Assembly (NCBI GenBank): GCA_037176905.1
Contig: JBBBWG010000002.1
Location: 62,001 to 126,000, forward strand
Direction of reading: 5' to 3'
Length of the DNA: 64,000 bases
DNA from: Azolla pinnata
Taxonomy: Eukaryota; Streptophyta; Polypodiopsida; Salviniales; Salviniaceae
Positions within the stretch are counted from its first letter, which is position 1; each line of letters begins with the position of its first letter. The translations under genes were made by a program, and so were the position numbers. The notes beneath the pieces are model-generated. The model saw only the letters and a list, made by a program, of their open reading frames with translations, was not told the DNA's origin and did not search any database. This document shows positions 21,790-33,965 of this stretch, piece by piece.

Positions 21790-22262
21790 CAAGGTTTAGG
21801 GTTTAGTTAGGGTTGTGGGATTAGGGTTTATGGATAAGGGGATTAGGGATTAGGGTTTATGGAGGAGTGGGTTAGGGATTAGGGTTTATGGATCAAGGGA
21901 TTAGGGATCAGGGTTTAGGGTTTAGGGATCAAGGTTTAGGGTTTAGGGATCAAGGATCAGAGTTTAGGGCTTCAGGATCGTGGATCGCGGATCGTGGATC
22001 GATCCGGATTAAGGATTATGGATCAGGGATTAGGGATCAGAGTTCAGGGTTTAGGGATCAAGGATTTGAGTTTAGGGTTCAAGGATCAGAGTTTAGGGTT
22101 TCAGGAACAAGGATCGAGGATTAGGGATTAGGGATCATGGATTAAGGATCAGAGTTTATCGTTTAGAGATGAAGGATCGGGGATCATGCATCGGGGATTA
22201 GGGATCAGACTTTAGGGTTTACAGATGAAAGATCGGGGATTAGGGTTTAGGGTCTTGGATGG
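21790..22262. repeat. Degenerate GGGATTAGGG/TTTAGGG array
   Basis: A dense run of 'ggattagggatcagg' and 'gtttagggatcaagg' variants begins directly upstream of the second PPR gene. It has no fixed period, but each 6-16 bp step keeps AGGG or ATCA(A/G)GG. It is probably derived from telomere-like sequence diluted with 'gatca' blocks. Confidence 0.8.
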
Positions 22263-24249
22263 GTCTTCGGAGCATTGTTGTGTGAAATGGACCTGGGATG
22301 GGAATCGGAACAACAGGATTCTTGCTGCCTTGTCTTCTATGATGAGGCTTGTAGACACATCTGGGAGACGGAGTAGTTTGTACCGCGGAAGAAGTTCGGG
22401 TGGGCTTTTTTGCTTGAAGAAGAGGTGTACAAAACGTCCGAAAAACAACGTTTCATTGATCGCGTGTGTAACGATCCTCGAGCACTGGAGCAGCAGCGTT
22501 GGATCGATTTCGTCATCTAATCGATTTGCTCAGCTACGATAGGAAAGGTTACGTGGCCGAATGGTGAAGTTGTAGTTTGGTCGTTCTTCCAAAATTGGGA
22601 AGGAAGCACTGGAATGATACTGGATTGGATCTGCAGAGTGATCAATGCTTCTTGATCGGGAAGGAGGCAATGGGAACGAATCTGGCGTTTGATGGCTTCT
22701 CGTCAATCGGAAAGAAGAATGGGAGTGACATTGAATCAAATCTGTAGCCCGATGGATTCTTGTTGATCAGGAAGGAAGCAGTGGAATGATACCGAATCGA
22801 ATTTGCAGTCGGATCGATCCTTGTTGATTGGGGAAGGAGGCAATGGGAAGGCGTCGGATCGGAAGCTGCAGTTTGATCGATTCGTACGGATCGGAAGCTC
22901 CAGTAGTCCGATCGATTCTTACAAATCGAATCTGTAGTAGTCCGATCGATTCTTACAAATCGAATCTGCAGCCTGATCGATCCATGCAGATTGAATCTGC
23001 AACCTAATCGATTCTCTTGCAGATCGAATCTACAGCTCGATCGATTCATTATGACTGGGAAGAAAAAAGCATTGGAGTGAGAGACATTGGATCGAAGTTG
23101 CTGCAAGCAGGATCGATTCTTGTCGATCGAGAAGGAAGCGAATGGGAAGGATACGAGATCGAATCCGCAGCCCGACAGATCCTGCTTCTCGATCAGGGAA
23201 GCGAGCTGCCGGATGATTTGAAACTACAATTCAATCGATCGATTCTCTTCTGAACGATTCATAATCGATCGGCACCGGAACAATGCGAGGATCGAATCGA
23301 TTCTTCTAATTAGGAAACAGGAAGCTTACAGCTTGACCAGCAAACCTCTCCAAGAAGGAAAAATCTGAGAACAAAAAACAAAAGGAAAAATCTTAAGCAC
23401 TACTGAAAGAAGAAGAAGAAGAGAAGAAGAAGAAGAAGAAGAAGAAGAAGAAGAAAGAAGAAAGAAGAAAGAACTGAAGAAGAAGAAGAAGAAGAAGAAG
23501 AGGAGAAGGAGATCAGAGATCAAAGCTTTCTCCCATTTCTTTCACAGAAGAGACACACAGACAGGGAAGAACCCAGAAAGGAAAAGTAGAAAACAGAAAG
23601 CTGTAGCAGTAGCAAGGTGAGATCTCTCTCTCTCTCTCTCTCTTTGACAGACAGACAAATCAGTCCACACATGTTTCTTGCTTGCTTCAGCTTGCTTGTT
23701 GCCTTCTCTCTTGTGTAATTCTGACAAATTCTTCATCTAATGCTTCATCATCATCTTCTTCTTGGTTCTCTTTTAGTCTGTAGATCTTCCCATTTCTGTA
23801 CTTGATCTGTCTCTCCCTCCCCCGTGAGTTGATCCTCTCCATAGCTCGTGTTTTGTTTCCCCATTCTTCTTCAGACCGTGCCCCCATTCTTCTTCAGACT
23901 GTGCCCACCTGAGAAAAAGTAAAAATCTGCAGATCTCCCCATTCTTCTTCTTCTTCAGGCACTATAGTTTTAAAAGTACGATCTTTGTCTCCCCATTCTT
24001 CTTCTTCTTCTTCATTTTATTCGAGATCTTTCATGAAAGTAGAACTAAGATCTTCCTCTCTACATTTAGAAATGTGTTTTTTTCTTTGTTCTGTTTGCTT
24101 GTACCTTTTCTTCTGCCAGATTTCATCATAACTGTCTGCCCCTCTTCTACCTTTTCTAAACTTGGCAGGGTTTCTTTTATATCGATCCAACTTACAGATC
24201 GAGCTTAAGACGCCTTTCCATATTAGAGGGTGCGCTTCTCCTAAGCCAG
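22263..24249. other. Intergenic: diverged GATCGATTC repeat block, (GAA)n and (CT)n tracts, PPI 5' leader
   Basis: From about 22640 to 23250 a diverged tandem motif recurs ('gatcgattcttacaaatcga', 'ggaaggaagcaatgggaa'). (GAA)n follows at about 23407-23510 and (CT)n at 23622-23643. The part after about 23540 is pyrimidine-rich and probably is promoter and 5'UTR of the proton-pump-interactor gene. A probable 5'UTR intron lies at 24250-24520 (ccag|gtaatt ... ctctgcag|attttt). No independent gene is recognised. Confidence 0.6.
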
Positions 24250-24574
24250 GTAATTTATGTGCTTCGTAGATTTGGATCTTTTCATGAATGATTTTTTATA
24301 TAATCAGCTGATTTATACCCTCCAATGTTTACAGATTTTGGGACATATACCCTGTCAAATTTGACTCTGATCAAGACATTTAAACCTATCTCCAATTTTT
24401 AGAGGTGCACAATTCTGGCTTTAAGGATTGGATTTTTGTCCCAGTCTTAGTATTGTAATTTCGGCAATCTGGTTTCGTGTTTTCAGCTAACGATCTCTAA
24501 TTTCCTCTCTATCTCTGCAGATTTTTGCATTGAACCTCAGCAGAATTCTGCCAATCTTCTTTGTAATCTAGAAA

Positions 24575-27500
24575 ATGGATCTTGCCATTGAGACTTCGGT
24601 GCCATACATCCAAAATGGTGTTGTGAGCAATGGGCAGTCTATCCAAGATTCTGTCGTAGATCCAGATTCTGCATCTACCCAGGATTCTCCTGTGGACAAG
24701 AATAGTGAGAATTTACATCCTGAGAACAAGGTAAAAACCCTTGAAACAGAGCATCCCGATTCGAACAAAGAAGTAAAAGCAAATGGAGAGGGATCTGAAT
24801 GGAGCAATGGTCCTACTACCAAGGAAGTCAATGGCTCTGGTTGGATCAGTGTAGATGAATCTCCTGTGGTGCTTCCTGCTGCTACCGAAACACCATGGGT
24901 AGCTCCAAAAAGGCATACTTTCTACCTTATTAGAATCCCTAGATCTGTCGATGAGAAGCTAAGAAATGAGATTAGATTAGCTGAAGCAAAGCTAGAGCAA
25001 GCAATTAAGAAGAGAGATAGCCATAAGGTGGCTATGCAAGAAAGTAAGGTATGTTGTTTTTTTCTCCCCCTCTTCATTTGTATGCATAGCATGAAGATCT
25101 CTGTATTAACTATTGGAGCATTCTGTTTGCCTCCGAGAGTAAGACGGTGATAGGGCTTGTTATTGAGAGGCTCATGCTAGTGTTACTGTCTGGATGTTGG
25201 TTCAATGAGTGAGAAAGATGGTAGAGTATGATCTGAAAAACATTGTGTTTGCTGTATTTTCTGAGAGTTTTTCAGTTTTTCGAAGAAATTATGATGATAG
25301 TTTTGGGTTTGTGATCTGAAAGCATTGTGTTGACTGCATATTTGAGTATTTCAGTCTGAATTATTAACGATGGGACATTGGGTTTGTGGTATGGTGATTG
25401 TTGTAGGACTGTGACCTTTAAATCCTTGTGTTTGACTCCATTTATGGGTATGGCAATCTGTATTAATGATGATGGGATGGCGGGTTTGTGATTTGATGGA
25501 GCTTGTAGTTACTCTATTTATGGATATTCCAGTGCATGTGAATGTCAGTGATGGTGGGTTAGTTATCTGAAAGGCGCATATTTGCTCTATTGTTGAGTAT
25601 TCCGGTCTAAATGAAAAAATAATGATAGTGGTTTTATTATTTGAAAGGCATCTATTTGGCGTTATGTTTTGAGTATTTCAGCCTGTGTGAATGAAGGTGG
25701 GCATGCCACTGCTCTTTCTGAGATCCAGGTTTAGAAATTTTCAGCCTTTTACTGATGATCATACTGCAATCAGTAAGCATGTCAGCATGTAGAAATGGTT
25801 ATAATGATGTGATAATAGTGTATACTGTGGATGATGATCATACCTGTGATATATGACCATTTCAGCAGTATGAATGGTAGTGGTGATGATGGGGTCTCTG
25901 TTTGATTTGTTTTTTGGCATCCAGAATAAAAAATTTGCGTTACTTGATAAGCTGAAACCTTTGAGAGAGAAAGAGAGAGCATGCTGGGCCGCCCTTCAAG
26001 GTAAACGCACAGAAATGGAGCCTTTCTCCATGGCTCTTAACAAGTTTCGAAGTGCTCAGGGCAATGCTAATAGCAATGCTCGTGGGAAAGGCCAAGATAT
26101 TTGTTCCTCAGAAGAGGAACTCAATGAGAGGGTAAATTTCTAATATCCCTAGAGTATGATTTATACCCTACACTTGAATACTGTTAAAATTTCATGCTGC
26201 TTTCCAGATCGGAGATATTGAGTATAGGATTCAGCATGAGAGCATATCCTTGAAAGAGGAGAAACAGTTATTGAGAGAGATCAAACAATTAGAGTCCACC
26301 CGCAGTCAAGTCTGTGCTAATTCTGCTTTACAACAAGAGCTCACAGAAAGCCTTGGACAAAAAGAGGATATCCAAGACCAATACAAGGTACAGTCATAAA
26401 CAATTTCTTCTCTTCAGATTTGCGTACATGCATGCTACATGCTTTAAACATCTGAATCAACATTTAACCCTTGGAAAGTCATGGGTTTTAATAACTTGTC
26501 ATGGTCTTACCAAAACGTTGAGGTTTCCAATAACTTACAACTGTGTTGATATCATAAAGGGTTTTTTGGCTCTGTTATATGTAGTTTCTTTGTCAAGATA
26601 TGGATGGTATAAGGAAGGAGCACAGCCTAGCATCTGCAGACTGTCAAGCAATTGATAAGGAAATTAATCTACTGAATGCTGCAATTGAAGAATTCCGTCA
26701 GCTATATGACAAAGCAAATGTTGTGCAACAAGATGCCTTTACAGCCCTTAAGGAGTTAAAAAAGCAAGAAAGCTCCAAGGTAACATTCAATTGATTCAAC
26801 AGGGTGATGTTTGAAGAGTGTAGGTTATCCAATCTTCCTGTTATTGGATAATGTGTAATAAGTTTCTGCAAACCCCAAAATGGTTTATTTTATTAGATAC
26901 ATCAAAAAACACCATACTAGTCCATGGTAGGTATGTATTATATTGTAACAAATTAGGCATACATGTTGATTTCATATATAGTGTGAAAGGGTGCATAAAA
27001 GGTCAAAAACATAAAATGTTGGTCTCTTAGGAATATAGACATGTGTGCGTGTGTGTACAAGAGCCTATTTAACTCCGTTTAGTACTCCTTTTAGTAGAGA
27101 AAGCCATATACATCTACAGATATGCATATATGCTGGTCTAAGTAGTATTGGTTTTCACCCTTCTTTGCAGTAACATTTATATATTTCCACACATCAACAT
27201 CTCAATGTGGGCATGTTTTTTATGAACAGTGAGAATGCACAGTTACTAGCTTGTGCATAGACGACAGTCCGTTAGCTGATTATAGTTTCAAGTGCATGGC
27301 CAATTTATTATGGCAATACAAATTCCAGTAGTATGGACTGATGCTAACCTATTGATATTCGTTTTTTAGAATGACCCATTTTTCCAAAATAAGCGTGACA
27401 TTCAAACTGCAAAGGAGCTTGCATTACAAAGGAAGCCAGAGGATGTCGAACAGTTCTGCTTAAAAAATGTATGTATGGTTGGACTCATCAACGAGCTTGG

Positions 27501-29058
27501 CATTTTCTATCGTTAATTTGTCAAGTATTTGGGAGAATATGACTAAGTTTCAACATTTCCTCGGATACCCACTTATACCACAAATCTTTATTCCTACAAA
27601 TGGGCTTTCTGTTAATATTTAAGACTTAGGGGTTTTCTTGTAAGTATCCTAAATATTAGCAGGTATTGTCATGTTCTACTCAAGAAAGATTACCCCTCAA
27701 CAGTAATGGCTAATATTTAGAATCACAGGTTAATGAGTTTATGCATATATGGAACAACAATGCCAAGTTTCGGGCCGAGTACATAAAAAACAATGAAAGA
27801 AGCACTGTTCGGCGGTTGGAGACTTTAGATGGAAGATCATTAGGTCCAGGTGAAAAGCTACCTCAAATAGCTGATCCTGATCTCATTGTGCCTAATTCGG
27901 TCAGTGTGAAACAAGCCACAGAACCATCCTCTACAAAGCCATCCCAGGTAACAGTTCCAAAGCCCCCCAATGAGACACCAGTGCAGAAACCTGCTCCTCT
28001 GCCAACTACTGCTCCAGTATCAAAATCCACTCGAGCGCCGAAAGTGGATTTGGACGTGAAGCAAGAGGCTTTTCATGTAACTGAAGAACCAGTGGTGGTT
28101 AAATCGAGGCAGATTGAGCCTGATACTCGTATAGAGGAGGACGTTGATAATGAAATCGATGCCCTCGAGCTTAAAGAGGCCCTTCGGCAGGAACAGATAG
28201 CAAAGGCAAAGGAGGCTGAAGAGCGAAAGAAGAGGCGCGCAGAAAAATCAGAGCAAAAAGCTCAGTTGCGAGCCAAGAAGGAAGCAGAGCGCAAACTGAA
28301 GGTGAGATAGCTGAATTATAAAATCTATAGATAATTTAGGAAGGTGCCAATCAAGGTATTTAGCATATCGACAGATATTTCATGATCTAAGAATTTTCCT
28401 CTTACTCCACTTAAACTTATGCTACCCATTTTCTACTTTGGATCTTGATTTTCTCATATCAATTAAGACCCAAGTGGGGAATAGGTAGAATAAGTTAGTA
28501 GTGTTGGAGGATAAATATGCAACAAGTCCATAGATTATGAAATGTCTGCAAATTTCCTTCGCCGTGTTATAATCCATGAAGATCCAAGTAGAAAGAGGTA
28601 AATAAGCTAAATGTAGCATTAGGAGTAGGCTGCAAAACATCCATTGATCACAACAAATGGGTGCACAAATCTAGTTGGGACTCTGGATATAACAGTTTTG
28701 GTTCACCTTCCTGGTAATTGTGCTTTTACAGAAAAAAGCGCAGAAGGCAGCTGGAGCCGTGGCGGGTGACGATGCGGCTGCTGAAGCCAAGAAAGACACT
28801 CCCTCGACGACTGATTCGCAGGAAAGTTCTGTGAATGAACCACCATCGGTGGAGGTAGCTACTGCATCTAACAACAGGGCACAAAAGGGAAGTGTGGTGG
28901 GTCGAAGGAAGATATCTTCAAGGGAAGTGAAAGGATCTAGGCCTCCATTTCCACCCAGGGCAGCGAAAAAGTCTGCATTTCCTCTCCCTCTTTGGGCATG
29001 CATTGTGGCTGGCATACTTGTCCTGCTCTTTGCCATCTTCCTGTTTTTGAGAATGTAG
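24575..29058 (+). CDS. Proton pump interactor (PPI1-like) coiled-coil, tail-anchored protein
   Basis: Join 24575..25048, 25925..26131, 26208..26387, 26585..26779, 27370..27468, 27729..28301, 28732..29058; 684 aa, all introns phase 0. Plant PPI1 binds the autoinhibitory C-terminus of the plasma-membrane H+-ATPase and stimulates it. Domain order: acidic variable N-terminus (1-110); the conserved 'FYLIRIPRSVDEKLRNEIRL' block; then long coiled coil over exons 2-5 (KPLREKERACWAALQGKRTE, EEKQLLREIKQLE, 'IDKEINLLNAAIEEFRQLYD'). The family signature RSTVRRLETLDGRSLGPGEK is in exon 6, followed by a Pro/Thr linker and a highly charged Lys/Glu/Arg helix (EAEERKKRRAEKSEQKAQL). A single C-terminal membrane span (about the last 25 residues, 'LPLWACIVAGILVLLFAIFL') ends in FLRM, so it is tail-anchored. 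It is slightly longer than angiosperm members. The 5'UTR appears to hold an intron. Confidence 0.92.
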
Positions 29059-30458
29059 CCACATCAATATGCATGCCCATATGAGAGTTTGGCAAACTGG
29101 TGGCGGTTTCCAAGGCTTCTTTCTTCTCTCCCATCTTTTCTAGTAGGAGCCGATTAATAGGTCACCGAGGTTGAAGAAGAGCTGCGGCGATAATGCGAGC
29201 CTTGTTTTTTTTTTAAGTAGTTCGGTCGAGTTCCTTTTTTGCTTTGAATCCACACTCTGATTTTAGCTGGATTGTTGATCCTAAACTCTCTTTTCCTTTT
29301 TGTTATGCCCAGTTGTCGACGACGATATTAGTTTATTCTTTTGATACACTACACTGCCAAGAGGTTTTTTAAGAATGGTATGAAGGTACCAAGTTTATGT
29401 CACTCTTCAGAGATTGTTAACAAATATATGATCAGCGCTTTTTTTCCCTCTAAAGATAGACATATTTCAACTTTTAACTTAATTCAAACATATTTTCGTG
29501 AATTTCCCATTCTCTTGTTGGGTACATGGCCGATGAATGGGTTCATTGTATTTCCGGGTGTTTACACAACTGGTTGGAACAATCGAAATGTTGGAAATTA
29601 TAGTTCCGGCCAGCCATAAAACCATTCAAAGTGGCTTAGATTTTGGTGGCAATTGTTGGAAGGTTATTTCAACATTCTTGGGATGGCAGTCGTGGAGGAT
29701 TTCAGACTTTGGTCAAGTTGGTGGGGAGGCATTGCAGTGATGCTTCTGCTGTTGCAATTCAGGCATCATACCACTACTCAGGATTGTGGTGAAGACTTGA
29801 CTTTCTGTTGCAATCAGAGCACAGATGTGCCCGGCATTGTATGATTCTTTTGGGTACCTGCCGAGGCATCAAGCCGTTGATGCTATCATTTTGTAGGTAG
29901 GATTAACCATACAAGCATGTATCAAATTACTTGATAACCTCAGTTGATGCTATATCATTCTGAAGGAATGCAACCATTTTGTAAGTAGGATTAAACCATA
30001 CAAGCATGTACCTTATTAGCTCCCACTGTTTGATCACCTCAGTTGATGCTATCATTCTGAAGGGATGCTATCAATTTGTAGGTAGGATTAACCATACAAG
30101 CATGTATCAAATTAGCTCCCACTGTTTGATAACCTCAGTTGATGCTATTATTCTGAAGGGATGCTATCAATTTGTAGGTAGGATTAACCATACAAGCATG
30201 TATCAAATTAGCTCCCACTGCTTGATAGCCTTCAGTTGTTCAAATTTCTTACAATTTGGCGCCTGCTTCCCACAAAAATCAGTGCTTTCCAGTTTCTCCA
30301 GCAATCTTTTGAACAATGATCCAAAACTGGTAGATTTTATTACGCCTTCTTTTTCCCTGTTTCAAGCAAAATCTTGGGCTGTAAAAAAATTACAAGCAAA
30401 AAAGCTTGGGTCCAACAACGAGAGATTCCCCCCCCCCCCACCAAAAACCCACACAATC
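29059..30458. other. Convergent 3' intergenic region of PPI-like and MYC-like genes
   Basis: Holds the 3'UTRs of two converging genes. The middle (29871-30235) is a 96-99 bp tandem repeat, listed separately. A poly-C run lies at 30428-30439. No gene is recognised; the open frame running through the repeat owes its length to a period divisible by three. Confidence 0.55.
29871..30235. repeat. 96-99 bp tandem repeat, about 3.5 units
   Basis: 'cagttgatgctat' recurs at 29941, 30040 and 30136, with a partial first unit from about 29871. Each unit contains 'ttgtaggtaggattaaccat', 'acaagcatgtatcaaattag' and 'ctcccactgtttgat'. The last two complete units are nearly identical, which suggests recent duplication. 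Confidence 0.9.
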
Positions 30459-30833
30459 CTAGCAACAATTGCATCTCATGGAACCCCTGGAGAGAGCAGC
30501 CATGACTTGTTGCTCGCTCATCATGCCGGCGGTGGAAGAAGCAGCAGCCATGGTGGCGAGGATGGTGTGGCAGAGCATAGATCCATGGATGAGGGCGACA
30601 TTGGACTGCAACACATCGAGGCGGAGCTCATGAAGGAGCATCATCATCTTCGAGATCGGGTAGTTGTCGCAAGAGCATTCGATGCGTATGAAGGCTTGGT
30701 TCCCTGCGAGGAATCGGACGTCGATCGCCATCTTCCCATGGGGACAAACAATGGACGAAGAGGTCTTCTTCGCCGTGCTGGTGCTGGTGGTGATGGTGGT
30801 AGTAGAACAAGGATTCATAGAGGGATCCTCATT

Positions 30834-30867
<34 letters not shown>

Positions 30868-33800
30868 CCATCACCATCATCATCATCATCACGACGACGA
30901 AGGGGCCAAGCTGATCTCGGCGTCATCGTCATCGAGGAGCTGCCATGGAGCTTGGAAGCAGTAGCACTCGTGCTGGGATTGCTGCTGCTGGCGAGCAGTT
31001 GCGCGAGGAGGCTCTTGTTGCCGAGCTCGAGCCGATTGGCTTGAGCTTTGAGCTCCTCGATGAAGGCGGTGGCATCTCGCAGCAGCGATGCCTTGTCCAT
31101 CTTGGAGACGTTGGGGACGACAGCTCGCAAGGCGTAGAATCGCTGGTTCATCTTGTCTCGCCTCTGCCTCTCGGCTTCCACGTGGTTCAATGGAGTTTCC
31201 CTTCCGTTCGCTGGCTTCCTCCCCCTCCTTCGCGCCGGAGGCTTCTCGATCACCTGGTCCACTGCGGCCGATTCGCTGCATTCCGGATTGGCCATGGGCG
31301 AGGCGCTCCTCGGGAGCAGCAACGATGCAGCTTCGGCGTCGGAGTCGTGCTCGGATTCGACCCCCGACGAGAGCCCATTGCCGCCGTGCCAATGTTGTTG
31401 CCTTGCCATCACCGATTGTTGTTGTTGTTGCTGCTGCTGCTGCTGTTGTTGTTGTTGTTGATGATGATGATGCTGATGTTGCTGTTGCTGTTGTTGCTGT
31501 TGTTGCTGATGCTGATGTTGTTGTTGCTGCTGAATCTGTTGATGTTGTTGCTGTTGATGCTGTTGTTGCTGCTGCTGATGTTGCTGTTGATGCAAGTGTT
31601 GCTGTTGCCGCTGCTGATTCTGATGTTGCTGTTGATGCTGTTGATGCAGATGTTGCTGTTGCTGCTGCTGATGCTGTTGGTGCAGATGCTTCTGTTTCTG
31701 TTGAATCTGCTTCTGCTTCGGTTGAATCTGCTTCGGTTTCGGCCGAATCTGCTTCTGCTTCGGATGCTGTCGTCCTCCTTGCAGATGCGGATGCAGCGGA
31801 GGTTGTTGATCTAGGGTTGCGTCCTCGGACAGATCTGGAATGGCGATGGCGAGATCATCTCCCTCCTCCTCCTCCTCCTCCTCCTCCTCCTTGGCTGCCT
31901 GCTTGCCGAGCTTCTTCTCTGAGAAGCCTGAGATCCGAGAAGCATGGAGAGCCAGAGGTCGAGGAGTCTTCTGCCACGCCGTCGCCATGTCCATGGCCGT
32001 CGTCGTCGTCGTCGTCGTCGTGGTGTTGCTGCGAGCCTGCTTCTCCCCGCCATGGCGGACCTTCTCCTCGCCATGGCTGAGCTTGGGCATGAAGTCGATG
32101 AAGCTGCAGGCCGCGGCGGCGGTGTCGAGCTCTAGGGTTTGGACCCTGTCGAGCTCTAGGGTTTGGACCCTGTCGAGCTCTAGGGTTTGGACCCTGTCGA
32201 GCTCTAGGGTTTGGACCTCGTCGGAGTCGAAGAGGCGAGCGATGGAGGCGAAGACGGAGGGATCTTCTGCGAGAAGCTCTGTGGATCCGAGCTCCACCAC
32301 GCCTCTGGCGATGGGGACGCAGACTAGGGTTCGGATCCCGAACCTCTCGGCGAGTTCGGCGCGCGGGCAGCGGATCGGATCGGCTGCAGACGCCATGGAA
32401 GCTCGATCTTGGAGGACGGATCCATGGCGGCGCATCAGAGATCTGTCCGCAGAAGCAGGAGCAGAAGCAGAAGCAGAAGCAGATCCGGAAGCAATTTCTG
32501 AAGCAGAAGCAGATGCAGACGCCATGGAAGCTCGATCTTGGAGGACGGATCCATGGCGGAGCATCAGAGATCTGTCTACAGAAGCAGAAGCAGATCCGGA
32601 AGCAAATTCTGAAGCAGAAGCAGATGCATACGCCATGGAAGCTCGATCTTGGAGGACGGATCCATGGCGGCGCATCAGAGATCTGTCTACAGAAGCAGAA
32701 GCAGATCCGGAAGCAAATTCTGAAGCAGAAGCAGATGCATACGCCATGGAAGCTCGATCTTGGAGGACGGATCCATGGCGGTGCATCAGAGATCTGTCTA
32801 CAGAAGCAGAAGCAGATCCGGAAGCAGATCCTGAAGCGAATTCTGCAGCAGAAGCAGAAGCAGAAGCAGATCCGGAAGCAAATTCTGAAGCAGAAGCAGA
32901 TCCGGAAGCAGATTCTGAAGCAGAAGCAGATGCAGAAGCAGATTCTGAAGCAGAAGCAGATGCAGATGCAGATGCAGAAGCAGATTCTGAAGCAGACGCT
33001 GAAGCTGAAGCAGATGCAGATGCAGATGCTGAAGCAGACGCTGAAGCTGAAGCTGATGCAGGCATGGCGTGGATCCAGATCGGGCTCGAATCAGAGAAAG
33101 CTCGGCCTGGGATCGTGGCCTTGCCGATCGGGAAAGACTGCAGCATCGAGACGAGGAAGAACCACTCCGAATCCGTCACGTCGCCTTCCATGGCGCTCAC
33201 CAAGGCCGAGGAAGAAGACGAAGAAGACGAAGGAGGAGGAGGAGGAGGAGGAGGAGGAGAAGCAGCAGAAGACGGCGATGGCGAGGAAGGATCTTGCTCC
33301 CCGTTCTGGCCTGCGATGAGCGCTTGGAGCTCCCTCAAGATCCTCTTCCGCAGCCTCTGATCCTTCTCCGACCCCACCATCGCCATCTCTGCAGCGCCCT
33401 CTGATGCAGTTGCTCCGAGATCGCTGCTTCTGTTGCCGTTGCCGTTGCTGCTGCTGCCGCCGCCGCCATAGCTGCTGCTGCTGCTGAGCTTCGCGTTGAA
33501 ATAGCCATCGCCCCATCCCAGCACAGCTTCGTTCTTGGACGAGTTCGTCAGCTGCCAGAAGATGCCATAGCTCCACTGCGCGGCGGAGCTGTGGCCATGG
33601 CTACCTTCCTCGACCAGGGCCTGCAGAAGCTGGATGTCTTCAGCGCCGGTTGTGGTGGGGGAAGAAGACGAAGGCGCCTGCAGGTCTTCTTCCTCCACAG
33701 GAGCATGGAAAGAAGATGCGAAGGGAGGAGGAGGAGGAGGAGGAGGATTAGGGTTAGGGTTAGGGTTAGGGTTAGGGTTTCCTCCAGGCCCCTGAGGAGC

Positions 33801-33965
33801 CGCAGAATTAGGGTTCGGATGAAGCTCCGGTTGCAGGCTTTCTGCACAAGGGGCGGTGGCGATGGTGAAGGCCTCCAGAAGGGCATGGTCGTCGATCATG
33901 GCGTTCCACCACCATTGATCTCCTCCTCCTCCTCCCACCAGGAGGTAGTTCTCGATCGTATCCAT
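30459..33965 (-). CDS. MYC2-type bHLH transcription factor, greatly enlarged by low-complexity repeats
   Basis: Single exon, ATG 33965 to TAG 30459, 1168 aa against roughly 600-700 in angiosperm MYC2/3/4. The N-terminal bHLH-MYC_N region is recognisable: '[12 protein letters not shown]', WSYGIFWQ (about 131-138), WGDGYFN (151-157), '[20 protein letters not shown]' and SSPIWI (to about 298), then '[20 protein letters not shown]' (about 540-565). A block of about 235 Ser/Ala-rich residues splits this domain. Then come an 8-residue repeat (RVQTLELD x4), an extremely Gln/His-rich region (plus-strand 31410-31700), and the basic helix-loop-helix at about 925-975 ([16 protein letters not shown], with H, E and R for G-box CANNTG contact). 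The C-terminal ACT-like domain includes '[20 protein letters not shown]'. By family it is a nuclear jasmonate-pathway regulator that binds JAZ repressors through the N-terminal domain. The inserts may affect that. The frame is intact despite the repeats. Confidence 0.9.
31411..31700. repeat. CAG/CAA trinucleotide tract (poly-Gln/His coding)
   Basis: The plus strand is 'tgttgttgctgctg'-like over about 290 bp. The gene strand reads mixed CAG, CAA and CAT codons, giving poly-Gln with His interspersed. Codon mixing should make it less unstable than a pure CAG run. Confidence 0.9.
32124..32222. repeat. 24-bp tandem repeat, four copies, in MYC-like CDS
   Basis: 'gtcgagctctagggtttgga' with 'ccct' repeats four times. 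It encodes RVQTLELD on the gene strand. The unit itself contains 'tagggttt', a telomere-like string. Confidence 0.9.
32391..32852. repeat. 111-bp minisatellite in MYC-like CDS
   Basis: Units start with 'cgccatggaagctcgatctt' at 32391, 32520, 32631 and 32742: spacings of 129, 111 and 111 bp. The 37-residue product carries [17 protein letters not shown] followed by Ser/Ala/Glu blocks. The 18-bp difference equals three 'gcagaa' hexamers. Copies are nearly identical. Confidence 0.93.
32853..33060. repeat. (GCAGAA)n-type hexanucleotide tract coding (Ser-Ala)n
   Basis: An imperfect hexamer repeat of gcagaa/gcagat/gaagct flavour. On the gene strand it gives an alternating Ser-Ala run after 'WIHAMPA'. 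It appears to be the seed from which the adjacent 111-bp units grew. Confidence 0.85.

Noticed and set aside
30006-30914. 302-codon plus-strand open frame with a repeated SSHCLITSVDAIILKGCYQF segment
   Set aside because: Its length comes from the 96-bp tandem repeat and from antisense to the MYC-like C-terminus.
31840-33360. Long plus-strand open frame (about 506 codons) opposite the MYC-like gene
   Set aside because: It consists of repeat translations (Glu/Ala/Asp tracts) and is explained by in-frame repeats of the real minus-strand bHLH gene.
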